Part shown: positions 1-10,063 of the stretch, one piece after another | How positions within the stretch are numbered: the first letter of the stretch is position 1 | Layout: each line of letters opens with the position of its first letter | Origin: Hanleya hanleyi | Taxonomy: Eukaryota; Mollusca; Polyplacophora; Lepidopleurida; Hanleyidae | Assembly: GCA_036873755.1 (NCBI GenBank) | Contig: JAVTVY010037089.1 | Location: 105,291 to 169,290, forward strand | Direction: 5' to 3' | DNA: 64,000 bases | Notes under the pieces: generated by a model | The model's database searches: none | The model's input: only the letters and a program-made list of their open reading frames with translations | Told to the model about the DNA's origin: nothing | Translations under genes and position numbers: made by a program

Positions 1-116
1 CAACCACTGAAGAAGTATCCTTAAAATATCATTACTTGATCAAAAAGAGAAAAGTCTATCGCTACTGAACTCTTGTTTTAACTAGATCTTCTGATATTAT
101 TCACGGCCACATGTAT
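1..116. other. Flank left of the foldback element
   Basis: I see no gene or repeat here. It is AT-rich sequence lying outside the left inverted arm. Similarity to the right arm begins only at about 117 (ACAGGTTA). Confidence 0.5.
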
Positions 117-307
117 AACAGGTTAAGGCACTCCCGCTCTCTAAAATGGAGATAAAAAATGTCGGTTTTGCTCAATAAATCAGTTCACAAAATGAATTCA
201 GCAAAATCCTCTTGGGGCACACACAGGCATATATATCCCCATCAAATGGTAGCAAAAAATAAATAAATTGTCATCTATCTGATTTGCATAATAATAGGAC
301 AAAAGTA

Positions 308-780
308 GTATAGAAAACACGGATAGACTCTTATTGACCTCAAAAATTTGCATATTGAGGCGGTCACGTGGCAGAGGTCAAAGGTCATTGAGTGCACTTG
401 AGCATGTACTGACCTGTATCCTCTCATCCCGTCCATCATCTGACCTTGGATCATGTTTAGACATGTTAGGGGATTCCTCCGCGGTGATGCGGTTTGGCGG
501 TGATGCGGTCTGCCTCCGCGGACAGAAAGTAGTCCCAAATACGTGGGTTTTCGTGAGAATGTTCGGCAATCTTCAGGGGCGTTAGGGGCCAGTAGTGGAC
601 TGATTGGATCGAGTGAGGTGTCAAAGTGAAGCGCTCCTCCAGGATCATATGGAATGCATGTACTGACTTGTAGCTAGATTTTTCCATCATGCGGCGGTCA
701 CGTGATCAGGAATGCATGCACTGACTTGTATGCCGTCCATTCATTTGGGTCGGGGACTTGGGGTCCCTACGGAAGGATTT
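308..780 (+). repeat. Outer inverted arm, left copy (partner 6060-6540)
   Basis: This segment matches the reverse complement of about 6060-6540 almost base for base. The conservation is why both copies show the same open frames. Those frames are not credible genes: they have no start context and lie in paired repeat DNA. Between this block and the outermost tip (171-307 on the left, 6541-6690 on the right) the two arms are unrelated, so one or both were replaced or deleted there. Confidence 0.8.
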
Positions 781-794
781 GCAAGTCATGGAGG

Positions 795-2962
795 ATTTGT
801 CCCGAAAATATAAAAAGCGGAACACGGACTTTATTAACGAATATTATGGATTAAGAATACTGATCAGCGATACGGATTTGATATTTTTGAAACATCATAA
901 TGTCTTGCCGGCATCATTGAAAACTGCAGGAAACAAGCCTAGGTTTATGTATACTATGATTGTCTTTTTGAATTTGGTGCTAATACTGTTATATGGAATA
1001 TGGAATAGGTCTTTGGATTATGGACGCGGATATTCTCTAATGGACGACGGCTGAATTATGAATGACGGTCCAGACGCTTGTAATTTACCCCTACAATAGA
1101 GGAAAATCCCTATCAACCCTATCCCAAAGGGCGAATATCGGTCCCCCCGGGCTGATCGGGGCCTGGGTGCAGGATGGGTGTATGTAAATTTAGGATTTGT
1201 CCCGAAAATATAAAAAGCGGAACACCGATTTTACCCCTACAAAGGGGAAAACTCCTATCAACCTTGTCCAAAAGGGCTAATATCGGTCCCTGGCTTATCG
1301 GGGCCTGCTGAGAGAGGTAGGGTGGGGGAGTGGGTGCATGTAATTGAGGATTTGTCCCGAAAATATAAAAAGCGGAACACAGATTTTATCCCTAAAATAG
1401 GGGAAAACTGCTATCAACCACGTCTAGTGAGGCTTATCGGAGCCTGCCGACAGAGGTAGGATGGGGAGTGGGTGCATGTAAATTGAGGATTTGTCCCGAA
1501 AATATAAAAAAGCGGAACACGGACTTTACCCATACAATAGAGGAAAACCCCTATCCCATAGGGCGAATATCGGTCCCCCGGGCTGATCGGGGCCTGGGTG
1601 CAGGGTGGGTGTATGTAAATTTAGGATATGTCCCGAAAATATAAAAAGCGGAACACGGACTTTATCCCTACAATAAGGGAAAACTCCTATCAGCCCTATC
1701 CCAGAGGGCTAATGGGACAAGACCACTATTAAAAATAGTGCCGATCCGTTAACCCCTTTAGGCAACCTCTACCAGAGAAGTGAATTGTTTTTCAATATTT
1801 TTTCCAGTCTCTGTTGCGACGAATAATTGAAGGCCAGTGGTATGTGTTTGGTTTCGCAGAGAGTTTGATTTTAACTCAAGGCCTAATAAGGTGTTGCTTT
1901 GAGGGACTATTTGGGTGCCTGTGCACCGCTTTCTGAAAGCAGAGAAAAAAGCCAAATTTATGACGTCATTTGTAGGAGCGCGCATAACTCGAAATTTCAA
2001 TGGGCGACCCCCATCAAGAAGTCTCTCCGGTTGTAGCACTTGAATTAAAGTACTTCTGGCCGAAATATGGAAGTCGAGACTTAATTAATGAATCGAGGAG
2101 ATGCAATTACGTTAACAGTTTTTAACATTGCCACCAATGTAAATTGTAATAGTGGTCAGGACCCTAATATCGGTCCCCTGGCTGATCGGGGCCTGGGTGC
2201 AGGGTGGGTGTATGTAAATTTAGGATTTGTCCCGAAAATATAAAAAGCGGAACACGGACTTTACCCCTAAAATAAGGGAAAACTCCTATCAGCCCTATCC
2301 CAAAGGGCTAATATCGGTCCCTGGCTTATCGGGGCCTGCTGAGCGAGGTAGAGTGAGGGATTGGGTGTATGTAAATTTAGGATTTGTCCCGAAAATGTAA
2401 AAAGCGGAACACGGACTTTACCCCTACAATAGGGGAAAACTTCTATCAACCTTGTCCAAAAGGGCTAATATCGGTGCTTGGCTTGTCGGGGCCTGCTGAG
2501 AGAGGTAGGATGGGGGAGTGGGTGCATTTAAATTGAGGATTTGTCCCGAAAATATAAAAAGCGGAACACGGACTTTATCCCTAAAATAGAGGAAAACTTC
2601 TATCAACCACGTCTAGTGGGCCTCATGGGAGCCTGCCGACAGAGGTAGGATGGGGAGCGGGTGCATGTAAATTGAGGATTTGTCCCGAAAATATAAAAGG
2701 CGGAACACGGACTTTACCCCTACAATAGGGGAAAACTCTTATCAACCTTGTCCAAAAGAGCTAATATCGGTCCCTGGCTTATCGGGGCCTGCTGAGACAG
2801 GTAGGGTGGGGGAGTGGGTGTATGTATATTTAGGATTTGTCCCGAAAATATCAAAAGCGGAACACGGACTTTACCCCTACAATAGGGGAACACTCCTATC
2901 AACCTTGTTCCGAAGGGCTAATATCGATCCCAGGCTTATCGGTGCCTGCTGAGAGAGGTAGG
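795..2962 (+). repeat. Left subterminal tandem array, ~157-bp units
   Basis: There are about ten degenerate units, marked by GCGGAACACGGACTT near 817, 1218, 1372, 1513, 1648, 2247, 2404, 2561, 2699 and 2858. Typical spacing is 135-159 bp. Each unit has a TATA-like stretch (AATATAAAAAGCGG), a short inverted repeat of the form CCCCTA...TAGGGG, and a G-rich segment. The array is broken by a small transposon at 1714-2163. Open frames of about 60 codons recur in phase with the units and are by-products of the repeat, not genes. Confidence 0.85.
1714..2163. mobile_element. Terminal-inverted-repeat MITE inside the left array
   Basis: The insertion interrupts the motif GGGCTAATATCGG of the tandem unit. 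The ends are GGGACAAGACCACTATT on the left and, inverted, GGGTCCTGACCACTATT on the right, giving a 17-bp terminal inverted repeat with three mismatches. The sequence CTAAT (or TAAT) stands on both sides (1709-1713 and 2164-2168), a target-site duplication. The interior has no transposase. A 93-codon minus-strand frame at 1758-2039 has no recognisable features. Confidence 0.8.
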
Positions 2963-2965
2963 GTT

Positions 2966-3065
2966 TTAGGGCCCCGAGCTCCGAGCTCCGAGCTCCCGCC
3001 TGCCTCATCCCCGAGCTCCGAGCTCCGAGCTATCGACTACTCCATCCCCGAGCTCCGCGCTTCCG
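2966..3065. repeat. GAGCTCC minisatellite at the core's left edge
   Basis: The heptamer GAGCTCC is repeated in clusters (CGAGCTCCGAGCTCCGAGCT), interleaved with CATCCCC spacers. It begins exactly where the 157-bp array ends, so it marks the arm/core boundary. Base composition changes sharply to GC-rich. Confidence 0.8.
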
Positions 3066-3381
3066 TCGTTACGCCTTAACGCCCTAGCATAACGCCTTGA
3101 CGCCATGATATACACAGATGAAAGAAAAACAACAACATCAAGGATGAGAGATGAGAGAACAACAACAACATGGTTTTTTTTCATATGGTTTATTCGCCCC
3201 TCCAGTACATCATACCCACGCTGGGGGAGCCGCGTTGGGTATGTCTACAATTCGAGAAGACACTTGTCTAATCAGAGGCCGCCATTTGGCGCTGTATCAG
3301 TCATATTCCTTCTTGCCTGTTACTGCGTTAGATGTATTCTCGGCTGCTCTTTTCCAAACTTTCATCTTTGCTCGGTGTGAC

Positions 3382-3973
3382 CTAATCGTCGTCGGGCAGG
3401 CCTGGATATTGTTCGGACAGCATATCGTGAAAGAGTTGTTTGCGCATCCTGATCGCATTTTCCAGGGAATCAGTGTGTGGTAGCCCCATATCCTCATCCA
3501 AGTGACGCTTGGTCGTCATGATGGACCTGTGCGTGGGGTCGCCTTTCATTTCAAGCGGTAGTAAGGTATACTGTTCATAGATCGCCATGGCTGTTTTCCT
3601 GATGCAGGGGCGCATTTGGGTGTACGCCTGTTGTAAGTTATCCTGTCCGGCGTCCTCGATCGCTGCAGCATGAGTATTGATAGCTGCTGTCACAATACGA
3701 TCACAGAAGGAAGGTTCTGCCTCACTTTCCTGGTATGTAGGCTGACTATCTGAGGTCAAGCTCTCCGTATCAGTATATAGACTCTCAGCAATCTCACTTT
3801 CTTGGGATGTAGGCTGACTATCTGAGGTCAAGCTCTCCTTATCAGTAGATAAGACTCTCATCAATTTCTGTATCGGCTCATCGTGCCTCGGAGTCTTCAA
3901 TCCCATGTATATTTTTCTCGTGTCGCATCATATCGTAACGTCTGGTGAACGTGCGTTGGCAAGTATAAGCCAT
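3382..3973 (-). pseudogene. C2H2 zinc-finger protein gene of the foldback element, frameshifted as read
   Basis: A start codon at 3973-3971 opens a 31-codon frame to a TGA at 3878. It begins MAYTCQRTFTRRYDMMRHEK, with Cys, Phe, Met, His and a second His spaced like the second half of a C2H2 zinc finger. A second frame, 3906 to 3382 (174 codons), overlaps it in another phase. That frame is acidic and serine-rich at first, with SLTSDSQPT appearing twice in a tandem repeat, and then becomes helical, with DPTHRSIMTTKRHLDED followed by SLENAIRMRKQLF. A finger, acidic linker and helical tail in this order recalls uncharacterised single-finger proteins seen in invertebrate genomes and DNA-virus-like transposons; that is recollection, not a search. 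Either a one-base frameshift or an unrecognised splice separates the parts. A TATA box lies 45 bp upstream of the first ATG, so that ATG is the likelier original start. Function is unknown; DNA binding is inferred. Confidence 0.55.
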
Positions 3974-4018
3974 ATTGACGGTTGAACGTCGACTGTGCGT
4001 GTTTTGGCAATACACTTG

Positions 4019-4026
4019 CTTTTATA
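4019..4026 (-). promoter_or_regulatory. TATA box for the zinc-finger gene
   Basis: On the minus strand the motif TATAAAAG sits about 45 bp before the ATG at 3973. The spacing fits transcription start near 3995 and a very short leader. It is the only strong TATA motif in the core that lies properly before an open frame. Confidence 0.6.
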
Positions 4027-4027
4027 G

Positions 4028-4262
4028 ACAGTAACGCCCGTCAACGCTTAGCTTAACGCTTCAACGCCCTGGTGTACTAGCTCAGAAGCCCTGATTTTCA
4101 TGGAATTGCCACCAATACATCGAAATGCAGCGACGCCCGTCAACGCCCGTCGTTACGCCTTAACGCCCGTCTCAACGCCCGTCAACACCCGTCGTTACGC
4201 TTTAACATCCGTCTCAATGCCTTAACGCCCTATCTGTACGCCTTAACGCCCGTCTCAGCGCC
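4028..4262. repeat. Minisatellite of AACGCCCGTC / CCTTAACGCC units
   Basis: Imperfect 10-12-bp units (CAACGCCCGTC, GTTACGCCTTAACGCCC) repeat about 15 times. A shorter run of the same motif appears left of the gene at 3065-3105. The gene is therefore flanked on both sides by the same minisatellite family. Confidence 0.75.
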
Positions 4263-4490
4263 TTAACGAGCGATAAAGGGGTTTTGGAGGCCGATTAACC
4301 TTCGAACTCTGAGTGAACTTTCGGTCATGTGACCGGAAGTGACCTTTGACCACGTGACCGGAAGTGACCTTTGAGACTGCGCTGCTCGAAAGTGACGTCA
4401 TCGTACGCAGGCGCGCACACACACACACCCATACCTGGTGCACCCTGTACCCTATAGCCCGTAGGCCCCGATAGGCCAGTTACCGATATT
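4263..4490. other. Core-to-right-arm transition
   Basis: This stretch holds two copies of GTGACCGGAAGTGACCTTTGA (4327-4374), a short CA run and CCCTATAGCCCG, and then the right array. I see no gene. The open frame across it comes from the repeats. Confidence 0.6.
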
Positions 4491-5760
4491 AGCTCTTTGG
4501 GACAAGGTTGATAGGAGTTTTCCCCTATTGCAGGGGTAAAGTCCGTGTTCCGCTTTTGATCTTTTCGGGACAAATCCTAAATTTACATGCACCCACTCCC
4601 CCACCCTACCTCTGTCAGCAGGCCCCGATAAGGCAGGGACCGATATTAGCCCTTTTGGACAAGGTTGATAGGAGTTTCCCCTATTTTAGGGATAAAGTCC
4701 GTATTCCGCTTTTTTATATTTTCGGGACAAATCCTCAAGTTACATGCACCCACTCCCCCACCCTACCTCTCTCAGCAGGCCCCGATAAGCTGGGGACCGA
4801 TATTAGCCCTTTTGGACAAGGTTGATATGAGTTTTCCCCTATTGTAGGGGTAAAGTCCGTGTTTCGCTTTTTATATTTTCGGGACAAATCCTAAATTTAC
4901 ATACACCCACTCCCCACAGGCCCCGATAGGCCAGGGACCGATATTAGCCCTTTGGGACAAGGTTGATCGGAGTTTCCCCTATTTTAGGGATAAAGTCCGT
5001 TTTCCGCTTTTTATATTTTCGGGACAAATCCTCAAGGTACATGCACCCACTCCCCCACCCTACCTCTCTCAGCAGGCTCCGATAAGCCGGGGACCGATAT
5101 TAGCCCTTTTGGACAAGGTTGATAGGAGTTTTCCCTTATTGTAGGGGTAAAGTCCGTGTTCCGCTTTTTATATTTTCGGGACATATCCTAAATTTGCATG
5201 CACCCACTCCCCACCCTACCTCTCTGAGCAGGTCCCGATTAGCCAGAAGACCGATATTAGCCCTTTGGGATAGCGCTGATAGGAGTTTTCACTTATTGTA
5301 GGGGTAAAGTCCGTGTTCCGTTTTTTACAATTTCGGGACAAATCCTAAATTTCCCGGTTCATACTTTATGTAAGAATCACGAGACAATGCATACAATAGC
5401 CAAGTCTGGGAACAACAATGTGTCTAGACCGTTGCCTTTTCAATGACACAAAGACAAAGGACAATAGTTCCTACATGAAGTATCGACCAAAATTTCCATA
5501 CACCCACCCTGCACCCAGGCCCTGATCCTGATCAGCACGGGGGACCGATATTCGCCCTTTGGGATAGGGTTGATAGGGGTTTTCCTCTATTGTAGGGGTA
5601 AAGTCCGTGTTCCGTTTTTCGGGACAAATCCTCATTTTACATGCACCCATCCGTGACTTGATAGGCAGTCCCCGATAAGCCCGGGGACCGATATTAACCC
5701 TTTGGGATAGGGTTGATAGGGTTTTTCCTCTATTGTAGGGGTAAATTACAAGCGTCTAGT
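4490..5760 (-). repeat. Right subterminal tandem array, ~157-bp units (inverted)
   Basis: The unit of the left array appears here in reverse orientation, with AAGTCCGTGTTCCGC-type markers near 4540, 4697, 4857, 5000, 5155, 5310 and 5606. An eighth, isolated marker near 5996 pairs with the one at 817. The internal order of variants mirrors the left array. A small inverted-repeat element interrupts it at 5353-5489. Confidence 0.85.
5353..5489. mobile_element. Small MITE inside the right array
   Basis: The insert breaks the unit sequence CCTAAATTTACATACACCC. AAATTT stands on both sides (5347-5352 and 5490-5495), a target duplication. The ends are imperfect inverted repeats (GGTTCATACTTTATGTAAGA against GGTCGATACTTCATGTAGGA). 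It is 137 bp and has no coding capacity. Confidence 0.65.
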
Positions 5761-6059
5761 CCGTCATTCATAATCCAGCAGTCGTCCATTAGAGAATATC
5801 CGCGTCCATAATCCAAAGACCTATTCCATTTTTCATATAACAGTATCAGCACCAAATTCAAAAAGACAATCATAGTATACAAAAACTGCTAGTTTCCTGC
5901 AAGAGAGAAGCGGTCAACAGTTTTCAATGATGCCGGCAATACATCATGATGTTCCAAAAATATCAAATCCGTACCGCTGATCAGTATTCTTAATCCGTGT
6001 TCCGCTTTTTATATTTTCGAGACAAATCCTCATTTTACATACACCCACCCATGACTTGC

Positions 6060-6540
6060 AAAATCCTTCCGTAGGGACCCCAAGTCCCCGACTCAAATGA
6101 ATGGGCGGCATACAAGTCAGTACATGCATTCCTGATCACGTGACCGCCGCATGATGGAAAAGAACAGATACAGGTCAGTACATAAATTCCATATGATCCT
6201 GGAGGAGCGCTTCACTTTGACCCCTCACTCGATCCAATCAGTCCACTACGGGTCCCTCCCGCCCCTGAAGATTGCCGAACATTCTCACGAAAACCCACGT
6301 AAGTTTTGGGACTACTTTCTGTCCGCGGAGGCAGACCGCATCACCCCCAAACCGCATCACCGCGGAGGAATCCCCTAACATGTCTAAACATGATCCAAGA
6401 TCAGATGATGGACGGGATGAGAGGATACAGGTCAGTACATGCTCAAGTGCACTCAATGACCTTTGACCTCCGCCACGTGACTGCCTCAATATGCAATTTT
6501 TTTAGGTCAATAAGAGTCTATCCGTGTTTTCTATACTACT
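6060..6540 (-). repeat. Outer inverted arm, right copy
   Basis: This is the reverse complement of 308-780, with few differences. The copy ends at TTTCTATACTACT. Beyond it, about 150 bp (6541-6690) is unrelated to the left side. Similarity then resumes in the tip (CTCCATTTTAGAGAGCGGGA...TAACCTGT). Confidence 0.8.
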
Positions 6541-6740
6541 GACAAACAGCTGTCGTGCTATTTGAACAACATTGACCAGCTCTTCAAATAGCAAATTAAT
6601 TTTAGGACATGGAACAATAGATAAATTAATGCGCCTGAAGTGTTGAAGCATTGATTAATTGGCAATCAAAAGTTATTGAGCAAAAACGACCATTTTACCT
6701 CCATTTTAGAGAGCGGGATCGCTCTAACCTGTACCACGGA

Positions 6741-8840
6741 TCAAAACCGGTCCCGGTATATATAGCATGCAGTTAGAAACTACATAACATATTGAACAAC
6801 AAAACAACGGAGAATATGGAGAAAAAAAATTTCTGTTTCATTGATAAAATAACAAAATCGGAATGAAAAGTATAACTTTATTAACTTGGTTCTCAGTAGC
6901 CTATAAATATATGTTCTAGTATATTTTTATTTTCATTTTGTGTTTCCTTCTTTGGGTCTTCTGTTTGTTATTTTTTGAAGGATAAGTGGTACGTCCGTGG
7001 TAGTATTGTTCATCTGAAATGATATATAAAATTTCAGCCATGTTATATATATATATAATTTGCTTTTCATTGGTATATCTATCGTCCCACATCTAAATAC
7101 ATGATATGGTACACTTCTGGAAAAATGGTACACTGGAAAAAATATGTTCTATTTCTAAAGACACGAGGTACATTTCGAACATATACATGTAATATATGTT
7201 CACGTTTTCAGCACGTATATAGGTTCTACATACATTTCTAACACATCAGCATGAATATGTTTAGGAGTTCAAACGTACAATTTCCGATACATTTCTAACA
7301 GATTTGTGTTTCAAACGTATGATTGAACATGTTCCCAAACTATACCTATCTTTTGTGATTAGACATAAACATATAATTTACAGGGTATTGTAAGATCCGT
7401 CATTCATTAGTAAGTCCTGGTCCATGCATACCGCCTTTCTGTGTGAATGAGATGTTCTTAGTTTTAAAATATGTGTCAAACTTGTAAATAAACCGCAAAT
7501 TTCATCACATTTGATTTTGTAGTTTGAAAATATCTAATATTGGGAAAAGGACGTGGCGCGGTTTAGCGAGCTTTATGACCCCATTGAGGTGCGGGTAAAA
7601 TGCCAATAATGAAATATTATATGTATCAAAGAAAGTTATCTATTGGCATTGGCATTATCTATTTAAATTTATCTAAAAGCACAACATTGTGGTGTATATA
7701 CTCAGAATAAATTACAAGGCCTCATGATGATACTCGGAAAGTATTTGTGCAAGCTTCGTTTTCAGGGGAAATCACCTTCTAGTTAGTCTGTGTAAACATA
7801 TGAAGATCGACGAGAACCACAATCAGTTTAGATACACTAGTTGTGGACCAAATACGGTTCTAGTTCTGGTCGATCATCATATGACGACAGCGAGAAATAG
7901 AATATTGTGTTTGCACCTGTAAAATAAGCGATTTTGCAAAAATACACTACTTCACTGCCATGCTATTCGAGAAACGTCAGACTCAATACCTTGTAATTAT
8001 TCTGAGTATACTACGCAATATTCTACTTTATGCCAATCGAGTAATGCTTCATTTTTTAGCACCCAAAGCGCATCTCATGGGGGCCAAAATCTCGCTAAAT
8101 CGCGTCACATCCTTTCTAACAATTTATCGTTCAAAAAATTGATTTAAAACGGTGAAATTGTGAATTTTGATAACATTGCAGTGACCTGTTTGACTTTCTT
8201 TCGAAACAGAGTTTACAAGAGTGTTCAGATTTGAAAGCTATTGTCGTCCACTTTCTAACTGTGCAATTTACTTGAAAGGTATAAAGCGCAGTTCTCTATG
8301 CATGGTGCTGGAAAAAATTGCATGGTACTAAAAATTCCCATCAAAGACATATGGTAGCTCAATATATGAGCCACTAAAAATACCACAGGGACCAAAGTTT
8401 GAACTGAGATATTACATTGAGTTCTAGAGAGAACTGCTATGCAGGGACCGCGAAGCAAAGGGTTCTGAGTGTACTCCTATCTAAGGTGGCACCAATTTTT
8501 TTCAGCATTTAACATGGGCGATATAGAGTTCAGCCCCCTCGCTTTCAAACACACTTCGAGGCGCCTGCTATGACAGAATACATACCTTTGGATCCAACAC
8601 TGAATCTGTTACCTGTGTTGTATTGTCTGGGTGCAAAGGATTATCTGTAAAATCAACAGCAAAAACAAATGTGACACAATAGCAGATTGATGATGTTTGT
8701 ACCGGTACATCATTCACTAGACATAATGAACATCCGTTTTGCACGGTATGGTAAATCGTACTGTTAAACGCACTTCTTAAGTTCTCCGAAAAGACCCGTT
8801 TATATCAAGCAATTTTGGCCCAGGTATACTCTCTAAACCA
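6741..8840. other. AT-rich intergenic DNA, no gene seen
   Basis: No exon-like segment stands out. Between 7140 and 7390, diffuse copies of a dispersed repeat occur (CATTTCTAACACAT, ATATGTTTAGG). The same words appear near 26745-26890 and 36580-36720. Open frames here are short and have no protein-like composition. Confidence 0.5.
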
Positions 8841-9028
8841 AATTAAGTGAAAAGTTCACTCGAGTAAGAGTGAAAATTCATCCCACTCAAGTTGAGTGAA
8901 ATTCCCTCAAGCTGAGTGAAATTCACCGAAGTTTGAGTTGATCAATCACTTAAGTTGAGTGAAGTAGATTCCACTCAATTAAGTCACTTTGAGTGATACT
9001 CATTCAGATTGAGTGGAAATCGCTCAAC
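8840..9028. repeat. Degenerate GAGTGAAATTC repeat
   Basis: The words AAGTTGAGTGAAATTC, CACTCAAGTTGAGTGA and relatives recur about ten times in both orientations, with a period near 20 bp. Because GAGTGA and TCACTC alternate, the array can fold on itself. Confidence 0.7.
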
Positions 9029-9052
9029 AATATTTTATCGAACACTGGTGCT

Positions 9053-9124
9053 ATAAACACCGCTTAATAACGCCATACGAATCAGTCAATAAACACCGCT
9101 TAATAACGCCATACGAATCAGTCA
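9053..9124. repeat. 36-bp exact tandem duplication
   Basis: The 36-bp unit starting ATAAACACCGCTTAATAACG occurs twice head to tail (9053-9088 and 9089-9124) with no difference, so the duplication is recent or maintained. Confidence 0.9.
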
Positions 9125-9598
9125 ATCACAATGTTTGTTACACCGGTCCGATCTTCCGCCTAGACAGAGACCTAACGTGGTTCGTTTGCTGCAGACCGCA
9201 GCTGGACATGTTGTCACGACATGCGTTTAGCGCGCCTTGTTTGATACAGACGCTTCAAGTGAGCAAATAACGTTCTCCGTTTGTCACTGGCGAGCCGATT
9301 GGCTGGCTAATCCTTTTCGAATTCTTAGCGGGAATATACGAGTTTTCCAAGCGAGCAGCAAGTCGAGATTGTATTTCTTAAATCCTACCACCACGGTTTA
9401 CTGAGATTGGGCGATTATTTACTTTCTATATCCCGTCGATATGGTACCGAGTAGGTTACACATCCCATTCACTTATTCCCAGATATATCTGTACATGAAA
9501 CCGATTAACAGTAACAGCAGCACTTAACATGAAACTTGGGAGTCACATCATGTCAAAGATTGTACCGTAAACCGGTAGGTCTGAGCTTGTGAATATAT

Positions 9599-10063
9599 GG
9601 ACACGCCCGGGGAAGTACCGTCCAACTGACCCCCGTTTCGGAACTTTCTAAATAGAACACAAATCCTATCAACATACCTTGAAAGTTGCCTTAATAGTCC
9701 CATTATATCCTTTTCTCTGACATGGCAATATAGATAAAACAACTGAGTGTACAGTAGTGACACACCAGCAGAATTTATCAAGAGCTATATGGACACCACA
9801 AAATGTCAAAATTACAAAGACCGGTCACTGAACGGCCATTGTGATTATGGTGTTCATGATCATAGCTCTTGAGGAATTCTGCTGCTGTATTATAATTTCT
9901 ACCTTACACCCAGTTGTGTTATCTATATTGTCATGTCAGAGAAAAGGATATTAAGTGACCATAAATGCTACTTTCAAGGTATGTATTATGATTTATGTTC
10001 TAAATAAGACACATGAAGCTCCGAAAAACGAATCAGCTCGACGGTACGTCCCCGAGCGTGTCC
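9599..10063. mobile_element. Hairpin-type MITE, ~190-bp arms
   Basis: The left end GGACACGCCCGGGGAAGTAC pairs with the right end GTACGTCCCCGAGCGTGTCC. Similarity continues inward as two ~190-bp inverted arms, both containing CATGTCAGAGAAAAGGATAT, to a short centre (AGAGCTAT ... ATAGCTCT). No coding content is seen. A 77-codon minus-strand frame over the left arm is incidental. Confidence 0.75.

Larger units (their letters stand above)
117..6740. mobile_element. Foldback-like element with long inverted arms and a gene-bearing core
   Basis: The outer left sequence (ACAGGTTA, then CTCCCGCTCTCTAAAATGGA) recurs inverted at the far right, ending near 6740. The blocks at about 308-780 and 6060-6540 are also near-identical inverted copies. 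Inward, each arm becomes a tandem array of ~157-bp units in opposite orientation, ten on the left and eight on the right. Arms of about 2.8 and 2.3 kb enclose a core at 2960-4440 with one minus-strand gene-like unit. Long inverted arms built from tandem repeats are the hallmark of foldback-type DNA elements. I see no transposase. No clear target duplication is visible at 117/6740, so the true ends may differ by a few bases. The arms differ by small insertions and substitutions, so the copy is not brand new. It could also be a non-autonomous derivative of a larger DNA-virus-like transposon. Confidence 0.75.

Noticed and set aside
275..690. Overlapping 63-87-codon frames on both strands
   Set aside because: They lie in the inverted arms and recur identically at 6150-6540. 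Openness follows from the repeat, and there is no start, splice or domain support.
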